Assembly (NCBI RefSeq): GCF_905475345.1
Contig: NC_066586.1
Span: 9,200,900 to 9,264,899, forward strand
Direction: 5' to 3'
Origin: Vespula vulgaris
Lineage: Eukaryota; Arthropoda; Insecta; Hymenoptera; Vespidae
Length of the DNA: 64,000 nt
A model generated the notes under the pieces. That model was given only the letters and a program-made list of their open reading frames with translations. It ran no database searches and was not told where the DNA came from. The first letter of the stretch is position 1, and each line of letters begins with the position of its first letter. Positions 41,687 to 53,308 of the stretch are shown here, piece after piece. Position numbers and translations under genes: made by a program.

Positions 41687-42359
41687 ATTGCATATTAAAT
41701 ATATTTTTCCGTAAATCACAAGTGCCGTGATTTCTAGTCATTATGTTTGTTAATTTACAAACAGACGTGCATAACGTTATACTGATTGTCCTTACGTGTT
41801 TAAATTAATCCTATTTTAATCCTTGACGCGACATACAAAAAATATTACTATGTAGATATCATTTTTCTAAAATAGGATTTTCTAAGTTTCTCAAATTACG
41901 CTTGAAACTATAAATTCAAATATTTTTGCATGTCATTCTTGCATATATTATATATATGCATATACACAAGTACACATACACGCCATACACATTTATACGT
42001 ATTGTAAAACTAAAAACAGTATATGAAAGAAAATAATTCCTTTTTGAAAGTACAAAATAAGAAAACAATGCGCTTAATAATACTTGAATATCAATATGCT
42101 CTAGTCAATTACTAATAACACCAAAAGTGTTTATATTTTACTTATCAAATCTTATTTTAAATATATAATATGTGTGTGTGTATGTGTGCATATATGTTTT
42201 ACTTGATCCTTATATATCAATTTTCTTACTTTACTTACAATTAATAATCTATTTAGTATTCATTATTAATATAATAACAATAATAACAATAATCATGATT
42301 ATAGAAAATATAAAGTTACAAAAACATTTACATTTTAATTAATATACTAATTATAACTT
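41687..42359 (+). other. 3' UTR / intergenic after MYND gene
   Basis: AT-rich with short TA/GT runs. No coding sequence seen. Confidence 0.6.
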
Positions 42360-44469
42360 AATGATTGTCTGGTTCTGATGCTTTATAATGTTTTTCAATA
42401 GTTTGTAACCTTTGTCAAAATAAAGTTTAGTTTCCTATTATACTCTTTCCAACCAAGCATTAATATAAGGCTATTCTGCATGTGGATCATATTCAGCTAC
42501 ATCTACAGTTTAATATATAATATCTGTTATAATATATATCTATTTTATATAACAGAATTATAATAATACAAATGTAAAAATATTACGTAATGAGAAACGT
42601 AAAAATATGGATTACTTATAAACTCACGCAGTTGCTTCAATTGACAGGCTCCAAATACGTCACTTACACTAGTTTTATTGCTTATAAGAAAGAATTTATC
42701 TTTTAACCAGATATTTTCTATTAAATCCAAATAATTCAGCATTTGTGCTTTATACTTTTCTATTTGTTTAAATTTATGTAACTTTCTTGTAAAAAATTAA
42801 AATACAATAAGAAAAAGTAAAGAATAAAATTACAAAAATGTTCGTTATATTATATTATGATGTTATTTGAAATTTCTCAAGAATTCAAATTTTAATTTAT
42901 TGATATTATTACCATTACTTCAAAGTATAATGAACAATTTATTCTAGTATTTAGATTTATTCTAGTATTTATACTAGTTGCCATTCTAACTAATCATCAA
43001 TTTCAATATGCTTTCTCATTGAAGAAGAATATCAATGTAAGGTATTTTATATTCTATATAAAAATATATCACAATTGCAATATTATATAAAATACATTCG
43101 TCAATATATATCTCACAAAATAAATTGTCCGATCAAACGTACCTTTCTGTCAACTTAAAATCATTACATTCTATAAATGGAACTTTTTTAAATGGAGTTA
43201 CACTAAAACTATCATCAGTTAAGACAAGGCTATTTCTATCAAAACCAGTCAAAATAACAAAGTAAATTTTTTGAAGTTGTTTGGATATTAGCTTTTCATG
43301 GTTCCATCCCTAATTTTACATTTTCAATGGCATTTTCAATGGCAAATTCATCAGTTAGTTGAAACGTGAACTTTTTTAGATATCTTTCCAGCTGTTGTTT
43401 TCTTACATAACATCCAGGCATTTATGCTAGCTAAATCTAAAATATTGCAAAATACTGGAAATGACCATCTTCTTGATTTGACGTTATAATTCTTTGCCAT
43501 TTGATCTGCCAAATTTATTCTTATTATAAAATTCCACTGTTTCAGGTAAGCACTTGTTATTTTTTTCAATTTTGATAGACTTGTTTTGAAGTTAATATAA
43601 AAACTTACTTCTTTGACATACTTTCCTAAATTGTAAGAATAGTCTCATTTGATCAATAAAATTATGATGAAATCACAGTAATTTTGTTGGCATATCCTGT
43701 GGGATCGAATATATCTTTGAAAATATTATGAAGTGGTAATCTTTCAACAGTAGATCTTTCTTATATTTTGTTCCCAACTGGTTACATCTGTACCAATTTC
43801 AGTTTGATGATCTCGTAGAATATTTTCATTTTCATCAGAACTTGAAAGTACTCAAGTACGTTTTCCTTTACGTAAATTCAAAATATTTTCAAATTCATTT
43901 TCTGAACATTTTCTTCATCTATAATCTAATTATCACTATTCTCATTATCAAAAAATTCAATTTCATTTTTTCTGATTCACTTTCACGTTAATTCATCATC
44001 TTCGATATCAGAGCATTCCACTGTTATATAGTAAAATTTTAAAAACATATGAGAAATTGTACAAATCGAAGAAACTGATTAATTCAGGTACGGTAAACAG
44101 ATTGTAGGATCATTTTACACTTTGAAAAGTACCTTTTATACTTGAAAAATCATTTTGACTGATATTGATATAAATAGCCATGATACAAAATTATTTTGAT
44201 TTTGAATAAATAAAAAATTATATTATTTCTTTAATTATCGTTGCAAAAGTTATTACATTATTGTGGAAAAACATGAAGTAAGAATTTTAAAATAAAGTAA
44301 AACCAGTCATTTTGACTCGATTCATAGTTCTAGTGTTAAAGGTCTTAAATTCGAGAATAATATATTCAAGCTTAATTATCTTTATTGGTTTTGCCTCAAA
44401 GGATATACTAGTGACTTTTAGAAAAATATACAGTGCCCTTGATAATTGTGAAAATATATCATGATACAA
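42360..44469 (-). pseudogene. Glutathione S-transferase theta pseudogene, split by a piggyBac fragment
   Basis: Ordered GST theta-like pieces lie on the minus strand. About 44469-44365 encodes the N-terminal thioredoxin-fold start (FSQLSRALYIFLKV, ISFEAKPI). About 43240-43143 encodes the glutathione-site segment (TPFKKVPFIECNDFKLTE) and ends at a GT donor. About 42785-42628 encodes part of the C-terminal helical domain (LDLIENIWLKDKFFLISN, SVSDVFGACQLKQL), again followed by GTGAGT. About 42502-42365 encodes the tail (DVAEYDPHAE, stop, PYINAWLERV, two stops). The stops in the last exon, a missing middle part and a changed N-terminus show it is dead. Exon order and splice sites survive, so it decayed from a normal intron-containing gene and is not a retrocopy. 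Confidence 0.8.
43330..44035 (-). mobile_element. Degenerate, internally deleted piggyBac-family transposase
   Basis: Minus-strand frames at about 44035-43680 (frameshifted) carry an acidic N-terminal region and HNIFKDIFDPTGYA, matching the conserved piggyBac HNIF...GPT.YA motif. The frame at 43569-43351 reads NLADQMAKNYNVKSRRW and VFCNILDLASINAWMLCKK, matching the C-terminal DQM...RRWP..VFYN.LD.A..NA motif. The catalytic core between them is missing and stops are frequent. It lies in an intron position of the GST pseudogene. TTAA-bounded termini were not identified. Confidence 0.65.
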
Positions 44470-45098
44470 TATAAGACCACTGATTGTTGTTTACGATAAT
44501 ATTTACGAAATTATTTTACTTAAAACAAAAACAGGAAAAATTACTATTTCCCAAAAATTTGAAACTCATTGCAAGAACTTTTAATTGCACTAAACATCTA
44601 TTAAAATTAAACAAATTAAAGAAATTAATTCTTTCGAGAAAAAAACTAGCTTCATGAAGATGTTTATTTAAAAAATATTGTTATCAAATAAATCGAGTTC
44701 CGTATTATAGATCAACTTGCATTTTGTGGCAACATCCTGTTTAATAGATAGACAAACGGAGAGAGAAAGAGAGAGCGAGAAATTCTGAAGTACTTTCCAA
44801 ATGGATATAAAGCAGAATAAGTGCAATCCGATGTAATATTTTTTTGTAACTATAAAAAGATCTGTAGAATAAATTAAAAGTTTACTACCATATCTCGCTT
44901 AACTTTATTTCGGTAGTACATCGAATTGCAAAAGGTCGATAATCATAGATCACTATGCTCCGTTATAAAAACGCATAAAAAGATTAAGTTCGTCAAAGAT
45001 TCGTATGACGCAGAAATAATTTAGAGGAAGATTGAAGAGGAAGACGAGAAAAATTGAAGATTGAGGGAGACACTATCATATTATATAACAGTGAAAAG
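44470..45098. other. Intergenic, upstream of rogdi
   Basis: AT-rich, no coding sequence. The rogdi promoter should be near the right end, just before the GAAAAGATGGCGG start context. Confidence 0.6.
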
Positions 45099-46567
45099 AT
45101 GGCGGACTGTGAGAAAGAGGAGGCTCATAATCTCGTAAGCGATTCGCCCTGGCTAACGTTTATCTAATCACTTAAGCTACTTCGCTGTCTCTCATTTCCA
45201 CGATAATGAACCTTATCTATCGTTTACTGATTGCACCTACTTCACCTAATCGATAAATGACGGTTCTAAGGTTATACCGTATGTACTGTACAATTTGATG
45301 CACTGTCATTTTTGGGGTTTTTGCTTCTTTTATCTTTTTCTTTCTTTTTGTTTTTATACCTCATTCCATTATAATAATAGATAATCCATTTTCATTTTAG
45401 CAAATGGAGTTTGAATGGCTCCTACACGAAGAAGTTCACTCTTCATTATCCCAACTTCGCAATATCCTAATGGTTTGTGTATTACAATAGGTTGTTATTA
45501 CAGTTTATTATTATAAGTTTGTATAAAAGATTATGGATGTAGTGGCATATATAAGAAAAGTTTCAAAAAGTTAGAAAATATACAATATGTCATATATAAT
45601 TTAATAGGAATGCGCACAACGATTTCCATTGGCTGTTTTTGGTAATGATCAACTTAATAAGACAGACAGATTTGTATTTGCAGCTCCGCATGATCAAGTA
45701 AAATGTGTAGCAGTACTTACCGGTGATAGTATCACAAATGCAGTAAGCAATATTTTAGTAGTTGTATTCATTTTTATATTGTTAAGTTTAAATTAAGGGT
45801 TAATAATTAAATTTCCAAAATGTATTATTAATTATATATTTCTTTTTAGGAAGTTAATTTCAAAGTACAACGTCAACCAAATGTTAACATGAGAACAAGT
45901 ATAGTAAATGAACATCCTTGGAAATTACAACAAATACAAGATGCTGCTAATCATTTACAACAAGCTATTGCACATATTGATAATGTTGATCGGCATTATC
46001 TTTTCAAAACATCAGATGAAGTTATGCATGTACTAGGTAATATATTGGGTAGTCTTCAACGGAGCAGAACTAGTTTAATTGTTCCCAGAAAGAAAACTAT
46101 CGATGACCTCATCAAAAGTCGTAATATGGTAAATAAAAATTTAGACAAATCTTTATATTTGTTTATTCATATGCTTAGTAAATATGATCTAAATTATGAT
46201 TCATTTCATTTTTAGAAATCTTTAAGTCCTAATCTTCCAGAGAATTTAGCTATTAGCTTTTACATTCAAAGCTATAAACTGGTTTTAGCAGTCTATCAAT
46301 TAGAAAATGCACATGGTAGCGTTAAACATGAAACTCAACAAGCAGAATGTAGTGTACCATGGTTAAATGATGCATTGGTACTTCTAACCATAGCATTGCA
46401 ACTTTGTCAACGTTTGAAAGATAAGGTTTGATTGTACAAAGTTATTTCATTCATTGTATAAGGAATTTTCATAGTTTTCGTATTTTTTTATTTTTCAGAT
46501 TTGTGTTTTTTCTCTATATAAAGATTTTACTGTGAGCACACATGTTCCTTCAACTACCAGTTGGTAA
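45099..46567 (+). CDS. rogdi: Rogdi (leucine-zipper protein, RAVE/V-ATPase assembly factor)
   Basis: Homologue of human ROGDI, related to yeast Rav2. It associates with the DMXL/WDR7 (RAVE) complex that assembles the V-ATPase and is needed at synapses. In the fly, rogdi affects memory and sleep. Six exons: 45099-45134, 45401-45472, 45608-45742, 45850-46128, 46216-46425 and 46499-46567. All internal junctions are phase 0, giving 266 residues (human 287). Family landmarks: EFEWLLHEEVHSSLSQLRNI, PHDQVKCVAVLTGDSI, WKLQQIQDAANHLQQAI, LFKTSDEVMHVLGNILGSLQ, FYIQSYKLVLAVYQL and ECSVPWLNDALVLLTIALQL. The C-terminus differs from vertebrates (...PSTTSW versus ...SYWSYRPF). Confidence 0.95.
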
Positions 46568-48264
46568 CCTTAAATATAATTTCACCTTCAAAATACTGTA
46601 TTATAAAAATGGTGCTATATAAGGATTATTGGTTCTAGTTAGATGCTAGTTCAATAAGCCAATAATGCTTATTAAAGTCAGATAGAGGATAGCATCCCCT
46701 TTTATTATTTTAACAATTATTGTACACGGAATTTGTTTTTACAAAATTTAGAAGTAATTATTTATAGTGCGTGCCTAGAATAGTATTATAGAAATTTAAT
46801 ATTTCACTATGAAACACTAAAGGTTGGAGGTGCAAAAATTAAAAATGGTATTCTCATGCTATTTTGCACACTACATAAAAATTAACTAGATACAACAGAA
46901 AAAGGAAACTAATGTATTTTGCCAATTATGTATGTGCAGAGAGTTACTTTGTATTAAAATACTTCTTTTCCTCATGTATTTTACATATGTGCAAGTTTAA
47001 CAAATTTTTTATGTAAAGGTTGCATCTTCTACACAACAAATTTGAGTTGATTGAAACGCCTTTTAATGTTATTTTAAGGAATTTTTTCTGTCAGGATTGT
47101 CTTGTAAGACTGGTCCATGTAAAAATGATTTTGAAAAAAAAAAAGAGAAAAGGGAATCTTTTATTTAAATTCATTTTGACAAAAATAGAAATTTTGTCAA
47201 ATGTGAATTTTGAAATTTTCAATTTAAAAATTTGAATTTTGAATTTTAAAATTGTGAAATTTTTATATAAGTAGAAATATTGCATGAAATATCAATTTTC
47301 TGGAGAAAATATTACAAATATCAATAATACTGTTCTAAACAAAAAAATCAATTATTATATACTTTATGTGCATATAAGATATACTATTGATTTTTCGTTT
47401 CTTTATATATAGTAAAATCTTCATTTGTATGTATTTTATTATTAGAAAGATAAGATCTTTAAAAGACTTCTCTTAAAACAATGTATGTATACACAAAGTA
47501 ACTGTCATGTATGAACATTTAATACGACCAACTTTAAAGGAAATACTGTCTTCTGATATCTTCTGATTACATTGGACAATTTTCGAAAACAAATGAATGT
47601 TCGTTCACAATCTTTATAAACTATTCTTTTATTCGTTCATACTTGGTTTTTCCTTCAATTATTTTTATCGTACAGAGAAAATTATGATAATATTCTTTTT
47701 ACTTTTTTCTACTTGAATAGTAAAAAATACGATCAAAATATTACCGCATTCCATCGATTTGAAGTGCTTTGTCAAGAAAAAATATCTATTTCACAAATAG
47801 GAACCCTCGCCTTAAACTTTTAACGACTATCGTTTGGTGTCGCCATGGTAGTTTCATGATTTTTGGAACCATTCTAATAAATTTTTATTTATACTTATGC
47901 ATATATAGATACACGTATATATATGATCTGTAATTATTTATTGATACATTATAAAATTATTGATACTATTGCATAAAATGTAAATAATCGAGTAGGCTGT
48001 TGATATTTTCCATCATATCTAATATAGACAAGAGTAAACGAATTGGCAATGAAAAAAAAGAAAAAAGAAAAACAAATTTATAAAATGTCGAGTTGATTAA
48101 GACGTGATGTAGGTATTAAATAAAAAAGTGACGTAACTATTATATCAATACTTCTAAATTTAAATATCATCAAATAAAATAATAATATGCCAAATGCTAT
48201 CATTTCTTCTATCAATTTACAAAACTAAATTAAAATTTTGTTTGTATTGTAACATGTTATATAC
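46568..48264 (+). other. rogdi 3' UTR and intergenic spacer
   Basis: 1.7 kb without recognised coding sequence. At 47175-47201 a perfect 10-bp inverted repeat (TTTGACAAAA / TTTTGTCAAA, 7-nt loop) could form a hairpin in RNA. The promoter of the next small gene is presumably within 48000-48260. Confidence 0.6.
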
Positions 48265-48565
48265 ATGACTACCGATTTATTTGTAAATGTAAGTTTATAA
48301 TTTTTATTGATGTATCATTTTGGTTAAGACATAACTATTTTATTATCTTTTTTAATAGTTATTTCTTACTGGTATCTGGGTCTTTGCTGCAGTTTACGCC
48401 GTTTGCAGAGATATCATTCCACCACCTGAAAATCCAGAGGATACAGTTAATGAAAATGGATGGTCGCAATTTATTCTTAACAAAGTAAAACAAACTGAAC
48501 ATTGGAATAGATGTGATAAATATAGAAATATTTCAAACAATATTAGAATGTCTGGGCAGAAGTAA
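48265..48565 (+). CDS. Single-pass membrane micropeptide A (76 aa)
   Basis: Two exons, 48265-48288 and 48359-48565, joined in phase 0 across a 70-bp intron with GTAAGT donor and TTTTTTAATAG acceptor. The product is MTTDLFVN followed directly by a hydrophobic segment (LFLTGIWVFAAVYAV, residues 9-23) and then CRDIIPPPENPED, an ENGW motif and a Lys/Arg-containing tail to residue 76. It lacks a cleavable-signal pattern and is best read as a single-pass or signal-anchored membrane protein. I do not recognise the family. A neighbouring gene has the same architecture. The exon/intron signals and non-repetitive sequence argue for a real gene. Confidence 0.6.
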
Positions 48566-49206
48566 CAACTGTGATATTACGATCTAATTACTAAGATTAT
48601 TTGAGTTAGATTTAAAACATATATCATACAGATTATAAATTTTCGTTTATATATAAATTATAAGTAAAATGTTAATTGACATTTACTGAAATGCTTGTTT
48701 TCTATTCCTTTTATAATTTAGTTTTGTACAAAAATTATATATATTGAATTTAATTATACACATACACACATATATATCCAATATATGCAATTATATATAA
48801 AATATATATATATGTAGTATGTGTGTATATAATTAAGATAGTATGTACGTATATGGAGCACACACATACACATATACTATCTATCTATTTATATATCTAT
48901 CTATATAATACTTTATATTGTGTGAAAATACTTGAAGATTTTAATTTTAAAAGTACTTATTAAATCAATGTTCTTACAGAGTAAAGCTGATAATATTATT
49001 GTATACCATTTGTTATTCTATTTAACCTATTGAATATAGCTTTGAACTTATTGTAACAAACGAATAATGACGTTTAAAATAATTTGTCAAAATTGAAGAA
49101 AGAGAAAATGATTAGAAAATAAAATAAAATTAACTTAATCAAGAAAAATTATTTTTTGTAGATATAAACTATACTAAATAATTTATATTTGGATGCATTT
49201 TTCAAA
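48566..49206 (+). other. Spacer between the two micropeptide genes
   Basis: 640 bp, very AT-rich, with TA/CA-rich microsatellite-like sequence at about 48755-48910. No coding sequence seen. Confidence 0.6.
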
Positions 49207-49503
49207 ATGGTTATTGAAGATACAACAGTAGCCATTAAGGTAATAACATTTTCTTATAGGATGAATATACTAATCTCATATTAATAGTAAGCAATTAGAT
49301 ATTATTTATAATTGTTTTTCTATTATATTTCTTATTAATAGATAGGATATATATTGGCATGGGCTTTTATTGCCAGTTATTATTTTGTATGGAGAGGAGA
49401 TGAAATAGCTGAACCAAGTTATATAGATGAATCTGGTTGGGTTCCAGATGGAGCTTATACTCAAATTATACAGACAGAAGAATCTCCGTCAGCCGAAGAA
49501 TAA
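49207..49503 (+). CDS. Single-pass membrane micropeptide B (64 aa)
   Basis: Two exons, 49207-49239 and 49342-49503, phase 0 junction. Exon 1 encodes MVIEDTTVAIK. Exon 2 opens with a hydrophobic segment (IGYILAWAFIASYYFVW, residues 12-28), then RGDEIAEPSYIDESGW, an acidic region and SPSAEE stop. AATAAA follows at 49585-49590. Family not recognised. The split immediately before the membrane segment and the acidic stretch ending in a GW motif mirror the upstream gene, suggesting tandem paralogues, though plain sequence identity is low. It converges on ABCB6, with 341 bp between stops. Confidence 0.65.
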
Positions 49504-49584
49504 AATAGATCGAATTATTCATTTTTAAAATATATATTAATATCTTTGAAACATGTGCAACTAGAATGATCAGTTTAATGAGAT

Positions 49585-49590
49585 AATAAA
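49585..49590 (+). terminator. Poly(A) signal for micropeptide B
   Basis: AATAAA 81 bp past the stop codon. Confidence 0.55.
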
Positions 49591-49844
49591 CACATTTGTA
49601 ATAGTTACATTATATAGTTACATTATCGGAATAGTATCTTAGAAATTCAGGATTATATATTAGACAAATAGTGAACAAATAAAAAGTTGTAAATTTATAT
49701 ACTATTTAATCATCTATTTTCTGTTTATATTTTCATCTTTCATTTTTCATGTAATATAATATATTTACTTTTAAGATAAGAATTCTCTGTTATAAATAAT
49801 TAACAAAAGTTTATACACAGAATAACAAATTCTTTTTATATTTG

Positions 49845-52800
49845 TTAAGAAACTTCCAGTTTTGTTTCAGATGAAGCAGGTACAGTCTCACCTTGGTTCA
49901 CCTCTGTGTCATTTTGTAATTGTTCTTGCCACATTGCATGATAAACTCCATCATATGATATTAATTCTTCATGTCTACCTCTTTCAACTATTTCACCATT
50001 TCTTAAAACTAAAATTTCATCCGCATGTATTACAGTAGATAATCTATGTGCTATGATGATGGTAGTACGATTTGTACAAACTCTATATAATGCTAGTTGA
50101 ATATTACGCTCGGTATGAGTATCTAATGAGCTTGTTGCTTCATCTAGAAGAATTATTTTAGGCGCTTTTAATATTGTTCGTGCTATGGCAACTCGTTGCT
50201 TTTCTCCTCCGCTTAGACGAAGACCGCGTTCACCAACCTAAACAAATTCAATGCATGGTTAATATTAGTAATTTGTAAAATAGTATAATTTCTTTTTTAT
50301 AATAATTAAAGATTATATGATACCTGTGTTTCATAGCCATTTGGAAATGTTAAAATTCTATCATGAATATCTGCATTCTTTGCTGCTTCTATTACATCTG
50401 CCTCTGGAGCATCTATGCGACCATACTGAATATTATATTTAATTGTATTGTTAAAAAGAACAGTATCTTGAGGTACAACACCTATATTATGGAAAATCTT
50501 AGTAATCCCTTATAAAGATATCTAAATTAACATTTATATAGTAATCTAATATTACCTATAGCACTTCTCAATGAGCTTTGTTTAACAGTTTTTACATTTT
50601 GACCATCTATTAATATAGAGCCTTCTTCTATATCATAAAAACGGAAAAGTAATCGCAATATAGTTGATTTTCCAGCACCAGAGGGACCAACAAAAGCAAT
50701 TGTTTTTCCTGCAGGTGCAATGAAACTAATATTTCGTAATACCATTCTATCTGGAGTATAGCTGAAAGAAACATTCGAAAATTCTACTTGTCCCTGTTTA
50801 ACTTCTAATTTTCCAGCACCAGGAGCATCTATTATTTCTTGTTCTTCTTTAAGAAGATCAAACATATTTTCCATATCAACAAAATTTTTTTGAATAGCTC
50901 TGTTCATATAAAAGAAAATCTATAATATTATAATAAATAATTCAGTTCGTAATGAGAAAAATGGATAAAAATAATTTACCTGTAGTAAGTACCGAACCAA
51001 TTAAGTGGGACATAAAGTTGTATTATGTAACTTGCAAACAAAATATAATCACCTATTGTTAATCCTGTACCAGTCACAACCTATAAGGAAAGTAAATTCA
51101 AAAATATTTTTTTAATTCTGATTAATAAATTAATCTCTACACGGAAGTCAGTTACACTATAAATCTATTGCATGAATAGTACCATACTAACCATGTGAAG
51201 ACAAAGTAAAGAACCAGTTAATAAACCACAACAAACAATTACATTTTGTAAAATATTTAAGATATTTAATGTGACCATAGACTTCCATTCTTCGATTTGG
51301 AAATCTAAAATAGCTCTCTTATAACAATCTACTTCATAAGATTCTGCATTATAATATTTAACTGTTTCAAAATTTAATAAACTGTCCACACTGCGTGCTT
51401 TTTGTACGTTATCTGCTAAATTCATTCTTCTTTGAAATTTAACACGCCATTCAGTGACCATTATGGTAGCAGCTAATTACATTAAAATGGGTAATAAAAT
51501 ATTTTTTGTACCATTATGAAATAATATTTAAAATAAAAATATTACAAAACATTTGTAAAATCTTACTTATGTAGAGACTCATTGTTATAAACACGATTAG
51601 GCCAAACCACTTATTAAAAGTACTTATGAAAAAAACAATAGCCACAATAATATCAACGATCGTTGGTATAATTGAAAATAAAATATAATTTAAAAGATTA
51701 TTTATAGAATCAGTACCACGATCCATAACTCTTAATACTTCTCCAGTTTTTCTCCCAAAATGCCAGCGTAAGCTTAATCCATGTAAATGTCTAAAAGAAA
51801 TAAGTTATATTAAAGATCGCTTGTTTTATTTATGTTTTTAAGTAATATAAAAAAGAGATATATACTTAAACAATTCAACCTCTACTTCTTGAGTAGTAAA
51901 CTGTTGAATACGAATCCATAAAAATGATCTTAAATTATTTAATAATCCCATTCCACCAGTTCCACCACCTTGTAAAAATTTAAATGCAACGTATATTAAG
52001 ATCAGATCCCATCTATTATAAAAGATACGAATATATTAGATTATAAGGAGATATTACATTATGTATATTAAAATAATTATATTTCATACCGAAACTCTGT
52101 AGGTGCAACCCGTATGCTATCCACAATTTTCCCATTATAAATAGGTACATATAAATTTATTAAACGCCCTAATATAAGTAGTCCAAAGCAAAATATAACT
52201 CTCAACTGAAGTAAAATATCTGTTTTTGGCCACAAAAATGGAGTTAAAGTTTTAATTTTATACCATGCATTTTTCCATGCTGAAGAATTATTCTCAATTC
52301 TCTATAAATGTATATGTAAAAAAATCCAATTATTAAAATAAAGAAGAAAACATTCATATCTATTTATACATTCAATCATTTAATAAAAAAGTAATTTCCT
52401 TTCTTTCTATATAATATTAATGTAAAAGAGAATTACATTGTGATATCTTGACCATGGAGCTGCACCATTGTCAAGCGTATGATATTCAGGATCTGTATTA
52501 GAAGATATTCCTGGTGCTCTTAGGCCTATTGCAAAGATCATTAAATTACTAACATAGCGTAAAATAAATAAGGCCATTTCAATTTGATCTGTCAGTCTGG
52601 AAATAACATGGTATATAAATAAATTTAAAAATCTAATATAATGTATCCAATTAGGTTAGTCAGGAAACTTGAAAACTTTTTCTTTTATTATTATACTTAC
52701 GAATTTAAGTGAAACCACCATTCAAGTTTTCCAATATTAATAAAAACAAGATTTTCAGCAACAAGTGCCAGTGTCCAAAATCCCAGTAAAACAAGGCCAT

Positions 52801-53308
52801 GACCACGAGGTGGTACACTTGGTAATAATTTGTGTCTTTCTACACTTAATATATGAACAGAATATGGATAAATAATCAATGTCAATACTGTTGTAAGTAT
52901 CTGTAAATTCAATTTAAAATAATAATATATTATACATATATATATTTCTAATTCCTATCATATATACATTTAGTAGAAATATGACAGATTATAACTTACC
53001 ATGTATCCATAAATTTTTTTATCATCCAAAACAACTGCTTGTAAAATTATTCTTAATGCACTAAGTAATGGAACCAAATAAAGAAAAAATTTTTGGAAAT
53101 TGTATAGCCTACTTCTAGGTAATATATTTGTATTTATTTCTGTTCCGTATTTGTGATACATCCATAACTGGATTGTCCCAAATATCATTAAATACATAGA
53201 AATTATAGTTATGCTTATTGTATCCATAAAACATTTTGACATACCATGGTTAATCCAAATTTCAGTAAAACTGACATTTGGAGGACAATATGTTATTGCA
53301 ATAGCCAT
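49845..53308 (-). CDS. ABCB6: ABC transporter B family member 6 (ABCB6, mitochondrial/endolysosomal half-transporter)
   Basis: ABCB6 is a homodimeric half-transporter of the ATM/HMT1 group, linked to porphyrin or metal-conjugate transport. Eleven exons on the minus strand: 53308-53000, 52900-52701, 52596-52437, 52301-52090, 52012-51866, 51790-51567, 51472-51192, 51080-50980, 50899-50556, 50481-50324 and 50237-49845, all in phase, 842 residues (the human length). The N-terminal TMD0 has YCPPNVSFTEIWINHGMSKC and AENLVFINIGKLEWW. The TMD shows QGGGTGGMGLLNNLRSFLW, RTGEVLR-type KTGEVLRVMDRGT, VDSLLNFETVKYYNAE and PLNWFGTYYR. The NBD has Walker A GPSGAGKST, Q-loop VVPQDTVLFNNT, signature LSGGEKQRV, Walker B IILLDEATSSLD and H-loop IIIAHRLST. 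It is intact. The region to its right holds several broken copies of its 5' half. Confidence 0.97.
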
